From: Merdiplasma sp905207905
Lineage (GTDB): Bacteria; Bacillota; Clostridia; Lachnospirales; Lachnospiraceae
DNA length: 13,686 bases
Assembly (NCBI GenBank): GCA_902475025.1
Contig: CABRXX010000070.1
Span: 1-13,686 of the forward strand
Reading direction: 5' to 3'
Shown here: positions 13,247 through 13,686 of the stretch, piece after piece
How the letters are laid out: each line of letters begins with the position of its first letter
Position numbering within the stretch: the stretch's first letter is position 1
Notes under the pieces: generated by a model
The model's database searches: none
What the model saw: the letters and a program-made list of their open reading frames with translations, nothing else
Told to the model about the DNA's origin: nothing
Made by a program: the position numbers and the translations under genes

Positions 13247-13686
13247 TTACTTCATCCCCCTTACCGCATTTTTTCCAGCTTTGATCTTGGCAACTAACGG
13301 GATCTTGGAAGAACAGATGTATTCGCAGCATCTGCACTCTACGCAGTCCATCACGTTTTGTTCCTTCATGCCCTGCCAGTTCTCTTCATCCGCATACTTT
13401 GCAAAATACAGCGGGGACAGCTCCATGGGACAGACATCCGCGCAGCGTCCGCATTTGATGCAGGGCTGCTCCACGGAATGATCCGTATCCACGGCAATGA
13501 TTCCGTTAGAACCCTTCATAATAGGTACATTCGTATCATTCAACACAAAGCCCATCATAGGTCCTCCGGCCTTGATGGTAATGTCGTCACCGATCAGTCC
13601 GCCGCAGTAATCAATGAGATCCTTGGTATTCGTACCAATCTTCACAATATAGTTTCCCGGGTTCTTAATATGTTCGCCGGTCACAG
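13247..13686 (-). CDS. rnfC2: RnfC-like iron-sulfur protein (RnfC2), N-terminus cut by window edge
   Basis: The reading frame is open to the right edge; the visible 145 residues are the C-terminal part. The piece starts VTGEHIKNPGNYIVKIGT, the SLBB-type region of RnfC proteins, so the first visible codon is not a start. Two ferredoxin-like [4Fe-4S] motifs follow: C75, C78, C81, C85 (CIKCGRCADVCP) and C114, C117, C120, C124 (CVECRCCEYIC). The second lacks the usual proline after the last Cys (CSSKIP). The protein ends only 21 residues after C124, shorter than RnfC of the membrane Rnf complex. Direct coupling to metV fits RnfC2 of the Acetobacterium MTHFR complex, which links NADH to MetVF. The flavin and NADH sites would be in the missing part, so an Rnf-operon rnfC cannot be fully ruled out. 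Confidence 0.85.
   Translation of the reverse strand, partial: VTGEHIKNPGNYIVKIGTNTKDLIDYCGGLIGDDITIKAGGPMMGFVLNDTNVPIMKGSNGIIAVDTDHSVEQPCIKCGRCADVCPMELSPLYFAKYADEENWQGMKEQNVMDCVECRCCEYICSSKIPLVAKIKAGKNAVRGMK

Overview
The window is a Wood-Ljungdahl (reductive acetyl-CoA) pathway locus. All twelve genes I can support lie on the minus strand, so the transcripts read from the right edge to the left. The content (a bacterial-type acetyl-CoA synthase with its N-terminal CODH-docking region, CO dehydrogenase, both corrinoid protein subunits, MetF/MetV and an RnfC-like protein) points to an acetogenic Firmicute. The moderate GC, strong AGGAGG ribosome binding sites and short triplet-loop palindromes between genes suggest a gut Lachnospiraceae such as Blautia. 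That assignment is inference from gene content and style, not from a database match.

Right part (about 11.6-13.7 kb): the end of an RnfC-like iron-sulfur protein, then metV and metF. This arrangement fits a methylene-tetrahydrofolate reductase of the RnfC2-MetV-MetF kind, which makes methyl-THF. The unit ends at a strong terminator followed by two more large hairpins.

Middle (11.19-11.65 kb): a 458-base non-coding stretch. It holds tandem hairpins and terminators, a degenerate duplicated element, and one good sigma-70-type promoter (TTGAGG, 17 bases, TATAAT) preceded by an A10 tract. The promoter faces the acs genes.

Left part (0-11.2 kb): the acs operon. It opens with two small nickel genes, a histidine-rich protein (GTG start) and CooT. 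These are followed by cooC, the CODH catalytic subunit cooS/acsA, a second cooC-type ATPase, acetyl-CoA synthase acsB (TTG start), the corrinoid protein subunits acsD and acsC, and the methyltransferase acsE. After a hairpin terminator comes acsV, the reductive activator of the corrinoid protein, cut by the left edge.

How the genes work together: MetFV(+RnfC2) makes methyl-THF. AcsE moves the methyl group to the cobalt of AcsCD, and AcsV restores the cobalt to Co(I) when it is oxidised. CooS reduces CO2 to CO, and AcsB joins CO, methyl and CoA into acetyl-CoA. The His-rich protein, CooT and the two CooC ATPases probably supply nickel to the C-cluster and A-cluster. The enzymology is classical. 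The less explained parts are the nickel-gene leader, the palindrome-filled 314-base gap between acsB and acsD, the hairpin terminator before acsV, and the structured non-coding region before the promoter.
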